From Adiantum capillus-veneris (taxonomy: Eukaryota > Streptophyta > Polypodiopsida > Polypodiales > Pteridaceae), in assembly GCA_014529385.2 (NCBI GenBank), contig CM043942.1, positions 54,314,647 through 54,378,646 on the forward strand: a stretch of 64,000 nt of DNA, read 5' to 3'. Of this stretch, positions 45,038 to 54,682 are shown piece by piece. The position numbers and the translations under genes are program-made. The notes under the pieces are model-generated. The model searched no databases. It saw only the letters and a program-made list of their open reading frames with translations, and was not told the DNA's origin. How positions within the stretch are numbered: position 1 is the stretch's first letter; every line of letters starts with the position of its first letter.

Positions 45038-45436
45038 TCAAGCATTAACCGCATCATCTTCGTAGGAATAACCGGGATTGTCGTTGAGATTTTTTTTAAC
45101 ATCACTTACGTAATCGTTATCATTATTTACGCATTTGCCTGTTAGAAATGATTTTTCACTTGCCCCATCATATTTCACTTCCTGTCTACCATCGTTATTG
45201 GCCTTAACGCCATCATTATGAACCTCGTAACCATTGTTTGTGGCCTTGACACCATCGTTGTTGACAACGTACCTTGTTAGGATATCGTATAGAAAAGATG
45301 CTAGCGAACTTTTCGTGGTTGGTCTTTTGTTTAGTTTTTTTTCTTTTAGCTCTCGATACGCCGGTGCATATGGCCAGAGAACCAAAGGTTCGAGAGGATT
45401 CGGCCGGGGTGAGAACCGGCGTGTTAGCATTAACAA
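45038..45436 (-). CDS. hypothetical ORF132 with internal repeats
   Basis: 132 codons. The centre repeats the motif NNDGVKA/NNDG-type (VVNNDGVKATNNGYEVHNDG then VKANNDG) from ~30-bp DNA repeats; the C-terminus is acidic. The start is uncertain. No family recognised. Confidence 0.3.
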   Translation of the reverse strand: MLMLTRRFSPRPNPLEPLVLWPYAPAYRELKEKKLNKRPTTKSSLASFLYDILTRYVVNNDGVKATNNGYEVHNDGVKANNDGRQEVKYDGASEKSFLTGKCVNNDNDYVSDVKKNLNDNPGYSYEDDAVNA

Positions 45437-45789
45437 TCATGCTCTCATCTTTTAAATCAGTCGTTACGGGGTCAGTGAGCTAGCTTGTAGCGTAGAGAAA
45501 AGAAAAGAAAAGAGGGACAAGGTGTTTTTTCAAAACAACTTTATCTTTTGTTGAGGGCAAAAAAGGGCACTCAACCGCAAGCAACAAAGGGGGAGAAGCT
45601 TTCATGACTTCCCACGGTGTGGCCATTACTTCCAGAAACAGCTGGTTTCACCGTTATGAGCCAGTTATTGAAAAAGCGTTCGCACGCTTGTGGGGCGAAA
45701 GGCCAAAGGAGGACTCCTTTTCTTGCCTATAGGTTCTTATGGTCCAAAGGACTTCAACAAAGGCACTTTTTGGAGTCGTAGCTCTTTGA

Positions 45790-46812
45790 TTCACCCCTAG
45801 CCACAAGTCATCCCCGTATTTTGCCACATACGTGAGTTCGGTCCTCTAAGGCCTCTGTGGAGAGCTCGATTCAACCTGCTCGTGGCTAGATCAATCGGTT
45901 TCGGGTCAAATAGAAACAACGCCGAAGATTCAACCTCATTACGCCTACACCTAATGGCTTAAGCCGCTGTTCCCATTTACTCGCTGACCCATTATGCAAA
46001 AGGTACGCCGTTAAAGTGGAAAGTGCGCCAAGCAAGAGCCGACAACGCGAAGCTTCGCTCAAGGGTTCGCTCAAGGCAAACATTAGTGGCTTTGCCTGGC
46101 TACAGCGCTTTCTTAGCTTCGCGTATGCGTTCCATTAAACATTAGTGGCTTTGCTTTTGTTTTCAACGCTTTGCTCTTCCGACTGATAGTTTGCATCGGA
46201 TTTCAGGTTTTCTATTGCACTCCCGGCATACGGCGGGGTCTTTTCACCTTTCCCTCACGGTACTTGTGGTACGCTATTGGTCATTGAGGAATACTTAGGC
46301 CGCGAGGGTGGTCCCCTTAGTCACTACAAAGCGATCATTATTCAAACACGGTATTCGCGTTTTGCAATAGGAATCAAACTTGTTAGGAAAGATTTACGGG
46401 GCTATCACCTTCTTTGGCCAGATCTTCCAACCTTTTCATAATTCCTTGAGGAAGGGGCGAAGACACCGGGTGTCTTCGCCTTCCCCCTACTACAAGTTCT
46501 CCCTGCACAGGGCCAGGGAAAGCGGAGGTCCCTTTCTCGGGGCCCCTTCCCCTTTCTTTGCCTAATCCGCTTTCGCTCGCTGCTACTAACGGAGTCTCAG
46601 TTGATTTCCTTTCCTTTAGCTACAATGATGTTTCAGTTCGCTAAGTCTCTCAAGTCCGAGGCAGAGCCGCAGCACACGGCATGCCCGGCAAGCTTGGATA
46701 CGGTTTCCCGATTGGAAACCCATGGATCACAGACGGTATCTCCCCATGGCCTTTCGCCTTTGGAAGCGTCCTTTTTTCTCAATGCCCAGGCATCCATCCA
46801 ATGCATTCTTTT
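45790..46812 (-). rRNA. rrnL: LSU (23S/26S-type) rRNA, 5' part (domain I and start of II)
   Basis: Minus strand begins GAATGCATTGGATGGATGCC (equivalent to E. coli ~15-30). It includes CGAACTGAAACATC, GTAGCAGCGAGCGAAAGCGG, GTACCGTGAGGGAAAGGTGAAAAG, GCGTACCTTTTGCATAATGGGTCAGCGAG and GATGACTTGTGGCTAGGGGTGAA (E. coli ~780). It stops just where the 3' parts at 13385, 35402 and 1562 begin. The next bases do not continue LSU. Contains a duplicated GCCACTAATGTTT. So the LSU gene is split. Confidence 0.88.
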
Positions 46813-46817
46813 CGATG

Positions 46818-46905
46818 CTGTAGGAATTGAACCTACCGAACACCGTACAAAATCTTAATGAGTGTTCGATTTACAATCGCGCAACACTCAACCTGTGGCT
46901 GCGTC
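46818..46905 (-). tRNA. class II tRNA-like sequence, perhaps tRNA-Tyr (GUA)
   Basis: Just upstream of the LSU 5' end the minus strand shows a D-arm-like CAGGTTGAGTGTTGCG, an anticodon-like TTGTAAA loop, a long variable region and a clear T-arm GTAGG-TTCAATT-CCTAC. The acceptor halves do not pair well. A tRNA serving as an rRNA processing signal, or a pseudogene. Confidence 0.35.
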
Positions 46906-47278
46906 TTTATTGTATTGGTGAACTGAAAATTGGAGACTCAATTGGCTCAGGATTCATTTTTGTCTTAAATCTAAGAGCCGCAAGCAGCCCTAGATGCATG
47001 CTAGGTAGCCTTAATCCTGATTCCGAGGACAGCAAGGGCCAAAGTAGTCAAATCTGCTACTTATGGTTTGATAGACCAAGATCCAGCCATTTCAACGAAT
47101 GCGCAAGGAAACCGAACCGCTGCGCTAATCCCAAGTCGAACTGCTGCAGCAAGAGGCGAAACAGCAGTTGCCTTGCTTATTTTTAATTGTTAGTATAGTC
47201 TATAAAGACTAAGAAGCATGTCTTAACTCAGTACAGATACAGAATCGCCCTACGCGGGGCAAGGGATAATAAATTGTT

Positions 47279-47491
47279 ATGCAAAAACCTTACCTCACAT
47301 CAAGAAACAAGCTTCAATCTAAGCTTCAAAAGAGAAAGGCAGACAGGCCATCTAATCTCCTAAAGATCTGCGCCTCCCACGAACCAATGGATGCAAACAA
47401 ATGGCGCGTCCTTCTATTAAGATGGGCTGAAACAAAAGCCTGTATACTCAACCTATGCGAAGTAGGTACAGTATGGGATGATTTTGCATAA
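47279..47491 (+). CDS. short hypothetical ORF
   Basis: 70 codons, basic N-terminus (MQKPYLTSRNKLQSKLQKRK), then WRVLLLRWAETKACILNLCE. No family recognised. Confidence 0.2.
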   Translation: MQKPYLTSRNKLQSKLQKRKADRPSNLLKICASHEPMDANKWRVLLLRWAETKACILNLCEVGTVWDDFA

Positions 47492-47794
47492 CTTCGAACT
47501 TTCCATACCATATGATGGGGTCTCTCTTTCGTATTATGCTCTTAGCAGCTCTACAATTACGAGCTATTACAGTGTCATTCAATCAAGTTACGAATGGCGA
47601 AAGGCTTAGTTTAATTGACATTTATCAATCCACATTTATGTAATAAAAGAAATGAACCTACGACAATAACGAAACGACCGTTGCAATCGACCCTTTCAAT
47701 TCAAAATCATCTGTCCCTTCTTGCTTGCCCTAAGAAAATGACTTATAGAGCCTGGCCTGTTATTAATATCTCTCATAACGCGTATACCACTATC

Positions 47795-48035
47795 AATAAA
47801 AGCATCTATAGCTTCTTAAATAACGATTCCAACATTAATAACTTTTGATTCCCTTGTTTCCATGCCATGTAGAGGTCATTACTTTTACGTGTACATTTTC
47901 CTACCCCACCAGATATAGATACACCTTTATGCCATGAGCTTTCGCAATATTATTGATCGATTCCATGATAAGAACCGTCTTCTTAACTCCAAATAAACCA
48001 ATTTTTCTACCTTGACGATACGGCGAGTTAACGAC
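47795..48035 (-). pseudogene. atpB: ATP synthase beta-subunit-like fragment
   Basis: Minus strand encodes [13 protein letters not shown], a P-loop shortened by deletion, [17 protein letters not shown], then after a frameshift [15 protein letters not shown]. This is the nucleotide-binding region of F1 beta. Plastid atpB is the simplest source, though a nuclear or other origin is possible. The Walker A glycines are partly lost; nothing of the rest of the gene is recognisable. Confidence 0.6.
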
Positions 48036-48099
48036 TAATTGACACTCCCAGGGAGCCAACTGGTTACTTCACGAACGGCAAAATTAATTCAACTAATTC

Positions 48100-49180
48100 A
48101 TTACTTTATTCGCACTAATGCCACTTTTGCTTTCACTATTACTAGATCCACTATTGTTGTTATCTACGTCTTTTACTTTACTTATTAGTAAATATTGTTA
48201 ATGGAAGCAAGCTACATGCTCTACTTGGAGGGCAAAGGTAGTCAGGCTTCCTTTCCATCGATATCATCAACTCTGACTTTTAAAACAAACCTAGCTAATA
48301 TAATGCTAACAGGGAAAACTTTGAACCCTAATAGAAGAAAAGAGCCAATACTCGAATGTTCATAGCGTGCCACGCCACCCCTATTTATGATCGACATAGC
48401 CACGCGTTCATGCTAATTCTAGTATCGGCGTCCCATGCCACTTGGTTTTTTCTTTATCCTAGTATCGTTTGCATTAGTAGTCCCAAAGCAAGCAAGTAAA
48501 AGCAGTCTTTGTTACTACATTCTAGTGACCCTATCACATATAGAGTTAACTGATAGGTGTAGATTGTCAATAGAGACAATAATTAAACGCTTAAGCACTA
48601 CCTTTATTTATAAAAGTATAGTGATAAGTAAAGAAAACTATACGTCGTCGTCATCTGTCTCTAGCAGTTTTCACTATCATATAGGTGTATGAAACGAAAG
48701 TGCTAGCAAGTATACCGCTGTTTCAATTCTAATTACGCTATTTGTTCCTTGAATTCGAAAGTCATCAAGTAAGCTAGCTTTCAGGTTGGCGATAAAAAGG
48801 ATTAAAAAAAGGTTTAACACGCACAGTTTAAGTTTACCTTAAGTTTGCGTCAGGGTGCAAGCAAGCAAGCAAGAATTGGCTGTTTACCATACCATTATGA
48901 GGGCAGGGCATTTTTAATAAATCATCCCTATCCCCGTTGTTTGCCCCCGTTCATTGAAGTTAGCAAAGTCATGCAAATAGATGGCAGACTGGATACCTTA
49001 CACTCCAAGGCGGCTTTTCGTTAAGGTTGTTACGTTTTAATTCTTTGAAACGAGCTTAGTTTCTTGCTAGCACAGTGCTGTTATAACTGTTTTCATCCAT
49101 TCCTTTGCATGTGGCTCTGTTTAATTGGCGTTATCGTGTCTTATGAAGCTTTAGATAAAATATCAAATTGAACGAAGAAA
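48100..49180. other. intergenic, no gene recognised
   Basis: About 1.1 kb, AT-rich, with short open frames only (e.g. 48435-48692, 85 codons, one hydrophobic N-terminal segment). I see no tRNA, rRNA or known protein motif here. Confidence 0.5.
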
Positions 49181-49187
49181 AGAAAAA

Positions 49188-49442
49188 ATGATGCATTGGA
49201 TTTACAAGCATCCGGAAGTTAAAACAATTGCTTTAGCGGTCCTAGCTGCGGGAGCCGCGGCCCTTAGCTGTTAGCTAAGTTATAAAATTTACATTAAAGC
49301 AAACAAAGAAGCTAACTCTTTCAAGGGAAATAGAAGCCTATTGGCAATGTATAAAGAGCACGACGCTTTCTATGAATTACAAGTACAGCAGCAGGCATCT
49401 GACATTGATTTATTTGAAGCAGGGAATGTTATACAAACATAA
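49188..49442 (+). CDS. ORF84, small membrane protein with one editable stop
   Basis: From ATG-ATG: MMHWIYKHPEVKTIALAVLA then AGAAALSC, TAG, LSYKIYIKANKEANSF and a polar tail to TAA. One membrane helix (residues ~12-40) spans the TAG, which editing would make Gln. 84 residues. No family recognised. The amphipathic tail (MYKEHDAFYELQVQQQASDI) is coding-like. Confidence 0.4.
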
Positions 49443-49986
49443 AAGAGCAAGCACATAATAGTTCTCCTCAGGGTTGCTTGCCCCTTTACCTTGGCTGACA
49501 TGACGCGTTTAACGACTACATCTTTGCACCTTAGCTAACTCATTTAATACGTTAGTGGTTATGTTATTATACGTTATGTCTTAGTTATCGTCAGACATCC
49601 AATGTGAAAGGTAAGATAGGCATGCAAACTCTATCTTTCTGCAAAAGCAAGCACATAACCTTGCTAGAGGCACAAAAGACTTAAGCTGGAAATGCAATCA
49701 TCACACGAGGCCGCTTAGGATTAAAATGATGCTTAAAAGAGAACGTGATTTGAAAGCATTTATTCTCTTCCTCTACCTTTGCCTTTCATGAAAATGTTGT
49801 TTCAAGTTCACTATCAAAATCATAATCTTTTCCATGAATCATTGGTTCACTCGGCGAATGCAGACTCTTTTGTAGACTCGGCTACCTGGCCGCGGAGCTT
49901 AGCTTCGAGTGCTTGGACATAACCCTATTGGTACAGCTGTAGATTTTGTTTCGCATTGGGTCGGGGAAGACCCAACCTCTCAGGAA

Positions 49987-50994
49987 TTAAAGAAGACAGT
50001 GTTTATTTATTTCATCCCTATAGGGATGTTTCAGATAATTATGGTGAGGTTCAGAAAATACCACAACATTGAGTTTATCATGCTCGACCTCTAAATAATA
50101 TGGGTAAAAATAATCTAGACAATGAAAAAAAAAAGAAAAAGTTTTGTTTTTGTTTTGATAGAAAGGATTTATTTTCCTTTTCTGAGACAAAAAAGTGCTT
50201 TTTTTCAGAAATTGATTTCTTTTATAACGGAAAGGCTTTCTTTTCTGATAAAAGGTAATATATTTTTTAAGTATCCGATAATAACCTTTATAACTAAAGG
50301 GATAAGGATAATGGGAAGAATCTTTTTAAATAAAAGGGTAAAACAAAGGCCTCAAAAAAGATCATTTTCTTTATTTCAGTTATTTTATCAATTTTCTAAT
50401 TCATTTTTTATTTTTTACGCATTACGCTATGTTTAGTTTAATAAGATCTCAAGAAGCTTCTTCAATGAATGTAAGATCACCACAGGATACCGTAAAACCG
50501 GGAATATTGACTACTTTAGGATTGACATAAATATGTTTATGATTTATTAGCTATCTAGCTTAAAAAATATGTTCACGAGAGGAAATGCAAACCGGAATAA
50601 CGTCCAATCTTTTTTCTAGAAAGGGTAAAAAATTAATGTGTTTTTCTTTAATAGTTTTTAGTAATGGTTTAAGCTTCTATATCTTTTTTTTCATGGGTAA
50701 TCCGTAAAAAAGGAACAGCCTTCACGAAGCATGTAATTTTTCATAAAAATATTGAGATTTATATTTTTTTCATCTTTCGAATGGTCTTTTCCGAAGTGAA
50801 GCTAACTTCATAATTAGGTTGGCTATATTCCTTTTTTTCTTTATTTTCCACGCTGTTTTTTTTGTTAAAAGCCTGTCTCTTCAAATGAAGGAAAATCCCC
50901 ACTCCCAAATAAGGGCTCTCTTTCTTGGATTGAGTTTTTTATGCCAAACATTTTCTCTTATCTAACGACGAATTTTAGATCCTGATACCAACAT
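49987..50994 (-). CDS. rps4: mitochondrial ribosomal protein S4, extensively edited
   Basis: A single frame of 336 codons runs from ATG to TAA with 14 internal TGA/TAA/TAG codons and no frameshift. Recognisable S4 blocks: an N-terminal basic region; the S4 RNA-binding domain around residues 130-185 (FLEKRLDVIP, LINHKHIYVNPKVVNIPGF, VSCGDL); and the plant-mitochondrial C-terminus (YYLEVEHDKLNVVVFSEPHH). Internal stops fall at sites that are Arg or Gln in relatives, e.g. the QARQL site just before LINHK. U-to-C editing would be needed for function. Assembly-wise this copy shows no indel. Confidence 0.9.
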
Positions 50995-50999
50995 ATCTG

Positions 51000-51960
51000 T
51001 TTTTGTTCATTACCTCTTCGTCTTCAGTACTCGTGGCAGTTTATAGTGCTTGGATAGAAAACGCAAGCGTTTACCCATATATAATATGTAATGAACTGTA
51101 TGATAGGGCATAGGCTAGAAAAAGTCGCGCTAACGCAAATTCCAAGGTCATAAGATTAAATCAGACCAAACTTCAAAAACGTTTAAACGTAAAGCGTAAA
51201 AAGAGCGTTGCTTAGCGGCTGGCTTTGGCTTTTACGGCTCAAAGACGAATCTTCAGGTCCCAGCACTTCCCTTGAAAGCTGCCTAAGAAGGAGCCACAGG
51301 TTCTTAGAAAGCTATGGCTATACGCCTTTTACCATAAACCTCTAGTCTAGGAAGGTCTCCTTATCTTACCTTACCCTAATAATTACGTAAGGGCAAACAA
51401 GACCGGGCCAATCAAAAACCAAAAGCCGGCCAGGAAAAAAAAAGAAAAGAAGACAGGAACGCTAGTTGCTCTTTTTTGCTTTCCCTTCGCAGCACTAATA
51501 ATTGGAAAAAAAAACTAATAAATATTGTTTGTTACCTTACTATGACTATGCGTTTTTTTGTTATTCTTTATAATAGCAAAAGCAACTCTAGATGGGAGAA
51601 GGGGCTTAGCACAGCCCTGGACTGGACTTTAAGCTTGATACACTGCAGGGGATTAATTATAGACAGCCACACCCACCCCGCAAAAAGCAGCTAGGCAATA
51701 AAGTAAGTTGGAATAAGTTTTTTAGAGTACGGAAAGTTCGTGAAAGGAGGGGGAAGGGGTCGGACCTTCCCCCAGCGTTAGTTTGTATTATAAAGTAGGT
51801 TTTAATTTTATAGACTGGGTGAATGAAGCGCTAAAGCCAAGTGCTTTCTTTTTTCTTCACTTTGCTTAAGCCAAGCCTTTCACGACCTGACCTGTTAAGC
51901 CATAGAATCAATCTAAACCTTACCTTCCGCCGTTGCGTTAGTGAGTAGGAAAAAAGAACT
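51000..51960. other. intergenic between rps4 and rps11, no gene recognised
   Basis: About 1 kb without tRNA or known protein motifs. In the ancestral cluster rps1 follows rps11, but I could not recognise it in any frame. Confidence 0.45.
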
Positions 51961-51972
51961 TTACCGTGGTAT

Positions 51973-52461
51973 TTAGACACGACGTCTTTTAGGGAGTCAG
52001 CATCCATTATGTGGCACTGGGGTTACGTCACGAATTCTGGTAGTAATAGGACCTCCTTCTTTTGAACCTTTCGGCAAAAATCCCTTTCTTACTTTTCCAA
52101 TTCCTTTTATTTTCACTTCGACTGACTCAATTTTAAGTTAAGTAGCAGCTTACGCGACACGTTCCGCAGTTGCTTAAGCTGCATACTTATTCGAGCGCGA
52201 GCGACGGGAACCCCTAAACTCACTTAAACACCCTGAAAAGGACCCTGTTCTTTTCTCTCCCTTGCAATTTGTTATAGTAATTTTGGTATTACTATAAGTT
52301 GATTAAGTATGGGCAATACCGTGGTGCTTTCTTGGCTTGTAGTGCTTTCTTGGCTTGTGGTACTTTCTTGGCTTTTAGTGGTGTTTTCCCTATTTCTATT
52401 AATAGCTGTGCTATTATTACTAGTGCTTAAAAGGCTACTTTTACGTAATTGTATTCTTCAT
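51973..52461 (-). CDS. rps11: mitochondrial ribosomal protein S11, extensively edited
   Basis: 163 codons in one frame from ATG to TAA with 15 internal stops. N-terminal region Q/K/H-rich, with a KPRKHY/H unit repeated three times. S11 core: STYSNTKITITNCKGEK, GSRRSRSNKYAA (with an editable TAA after), IESVEVKIKGIGK, TRIRDVTPVPHNGC, TGA, LPKRRRV. The final TGA sits exactly at the Arg of the family's NGCR. Its ATG overlaps the TGA of rps13 (ATGA). Cluster order rpl6-rps13-rps11 is ancestral in plant mitochondria. Four stops lie in a row in the poorly conserved N-terminus, where assignment is least sure. Confidence 0.88.
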
Positions 52462-52910
52462 TTCCCTTTTTTCGGTTTCGTTTTTTTTTTGGCGTCTTGC
52501 CTTCCTCTATTCTTGCCTTTAAAAAAACGCGAATTATTCTCCTTTTTCCGTTAATTGATTAGAATTCTTAACTTACGAAAGGTTTTAGCATTGCTGTAGG
52601 TTCATTAACCACATAATAGCAATCCTGCTTTGTGGCGAAATCCACGGTAACGGCAGATATTAATTAATCATTTGATATTTTCTTAAATGCCTCTCTTTAA
52701 TTCTGAATCAACTAGTTTCTTTTTTCAACGTACTATTTTGCTAATCCAGTTAATTTAGTGCCGAGTCGGATTATTAACCTTGGTGTTATCGCTGAGACCT
52801 GATTAATCACGAATCCAAGTGGCTTTTTTGGGTCCAATTCCAAAGATTTAGGTTAAGGCAAGTCTGATTTATTTATTGGAAACTAATTTGGTTCCTGGAA
52901 TATATGACGC
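52458..52910 (-). CDS. rps13: mitochondrial ribosomal protein S13, extensively edited
   Basis: Same strand and frame as rpl6, beginning right after its stop. S13 motifs: SYIPGTKLVSNK, stop, IRLALT, stop, IFGIGPKKA; SGLSDNTKVNN; KKLVDSELKRGI; ICRYRGFRHKAGL; TYSNAKTFRKLRI. About ten internal stops, at Gln/Arg positions (e.g. GQRTHTN appears as G-stop-stop-T). The codon in the Met position is GCG, not ATG or ACG, so the true start is unresolved. The frame ends in a TGA overlapping the rps11 ATG; an earlier TAA near 52545 is another possible end. Confidence 0.85.
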
Positions 52911-52913
52911 GAG

Positions 52914-53213
52914 TTATTTATTCCCCCCCTCTTTTCTACGTATAATTTCATTTTAATATTTTATACCTCTTCCCTTATAAACTTCAGGAGGTTTGCAGCT
53001 TTTAACGCTAACAGCGGATTAAGTAACTTTTTAGGGATCCGTTCCAGTGCAACAAGTGATATTATACTTTGAGCGGAAAACACAAACCGAAGGCGTGACC
53101 TAGAGTCAAATCTCATAGCTGAACCCTAGTTTTAAATTCGAAACAGAGCCTTATGGGTTAGTACTGACTTTATATCCAATTGTTTACGAAGAACAAACGG
53201 ATTAAGCTTCCAT
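52914..53213 (-). CDS. rpl6: mitochondrial ribosomal protein L6, extensively edited
   Basis: 100 codons from ATG (MEA...) to TAA, normal length for plant mitochondrial L6. Eight internal stops in frame. Conserved C-terminal half: NLKLGFSYEI, VTPSVCVFRSKYNITCCTG, SAVSVKSCKPPEVYKGRGIK, then stop (Gln/Arg) NEIIRRKEGG. First gene of the rpl6-rps13-rps11 run; rps8, which precedes it ancestrally, is missing because a repeat boundary lies at 53387. Confidence 0.88.
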
Positions 53214-54334
53214 AGACTTGACTTGATTTCGTTGTTCGGCTTCTCATTTTGTTCTCAATATTTATGGCAGTTTTTTTAGTAAAATTTTATGTAAGCCGTG
53301 TCGAATGTTAGAATCCTGATTAACAAAATGCGCCTCTCTTGTAGTTTCCAAACCAAAGATTCCCTTGCTTCCAAAGCAAAAGCAAAGCCTCCTTGAAAGT
53401 TTATAAAGGGTGATTCCCTTGCCTCTGCTTCCAAAGTAGCTTTTGCCTAAACATTTTTAGATTCCTTTGCCTTTTTTAGAGTTTCTAATGATTTTATGCC
53501 TTTGTTAGGCACATCTCTATGTTTATAAGCATAATAATAGAATAAAAAAGGCGTTCTTTAAAAAGATCTACTAAGAAGCAGAAACACACTACTGTAAGCA
53601 CCAGATGAGTAATAAACAGTAATGAAACCCCCCTAACCTAAAAAAGTTAGTGGTTGGCTTGTTTTGTTTGCCCTAGCGACACCATTAAGAGGACTGGGTG
53701 ATTGTGATTAGAGATCAATTCACTGTCGCTTCGAGTACACGACGAGGTTACGAAACCCGTCATGGCGATAACATGGTAATTTAGAAACAAGGCGTGTATG
53801 AGGAACTATCAATGTCTACGGTTTGCGTTGGGATTGCCCTTCGGCACTTCAGGGCTCAACCAATTAAACTCTCGGTGTCTACGGCGTTAGAATGAACTTC
53901 GTGCATCCATTTATTTCTACGGAATTACCAACGCTAGACTGGACGTATTCGACCATGCGCCCAGATTATGCAGGGAAAACCAGCGATACTTTTTAAGAGC
54001 AAAGGGTACAGGAACGTAGTGGCGTTCTCAACTCATTCCTCTGATCCCAGTATAAATTGGATCGGCGAGAAAGGTTAACCCAACCCTGCTTGACACTTTG
54101 TGCCCCTCGCTCCCTAGTCTTGGCATAGGATTTAAAACATCGAAAAGGTGGGCTATAGGAAAAAGCGTAGGGAACCGCTTACTTTAAATAAAACAAGAAC
54201 TGAAAGAAAGAGGACTGAACATAATACCGGGTGGAAGATACATGCTTTACCTTGCAAGTTGTGAAAGCTTTCTTCTCAATAAGAGTGAGAGTTAGTGGTA
54301 TATAGCTTTATCGAAGCCCGAAATGAAACGATGT

Positions 54335-54408
54335 TGCACTGAAGAGGACTCGAACCCCTAACTACCTGGTTCGAAGCCAGGGACTCTATCCAATTGAGCT
54401 ATCGGTGC
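54335..54408 (-). tRNA. trnR: tRNA-Arg (UCG)
   Basis: 74 nt. Acceptor GCACCGA / TCAGTGC, D-arm TAGCTCAATTGGATAGAG, anticodon stem CCTGG/CCAGG with loop CTTCGAA (UCG), T-arm AGGGG-TTCGAGT-CCTCT. Lies ~275 bp downstream of ORF330 on the same strand. Second copy at 60046-60119. Confidence 0.92.
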
Positions 54409-54682
54409 GGGGGGGTTGGGTCAAGGAAAGCCCAACCCTGGAAATGTTTTTTGCGTTATTTCAAAATGAGTTTACGTAATTAAAGAAAATTAACTCAATT
54501 AAAAGACAAAAAAGTCAATCTTTGTCGTTGATGATCTCTCGGTTGGTTACCGAATAATTTAACCATCCCTTCCCTAAAAGAAAGTAATTACTTGATATAT
54601 GTAATCCGTAATATTCGGATTCAGTCGTCAGCTGTGGTTTTTACCCTCCCCAGGGTGTCCGCTCTGCCCGTGAGACGGTTTT

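Noticed and set aside
50122-50436. 104-codon plus-strand ORF, basic and hydrophobic
   Set aside because: It is the antisense shadow of rps4, whose S4 motifs are unmistakable on the minus strand.
52309-52554. 81-codon hydrophobic plus-strand ORF with repeated LSWLVV
   Set aside because: Antisense of the rps11 N-terminus (KPRK repeats) and the rps13 tail.
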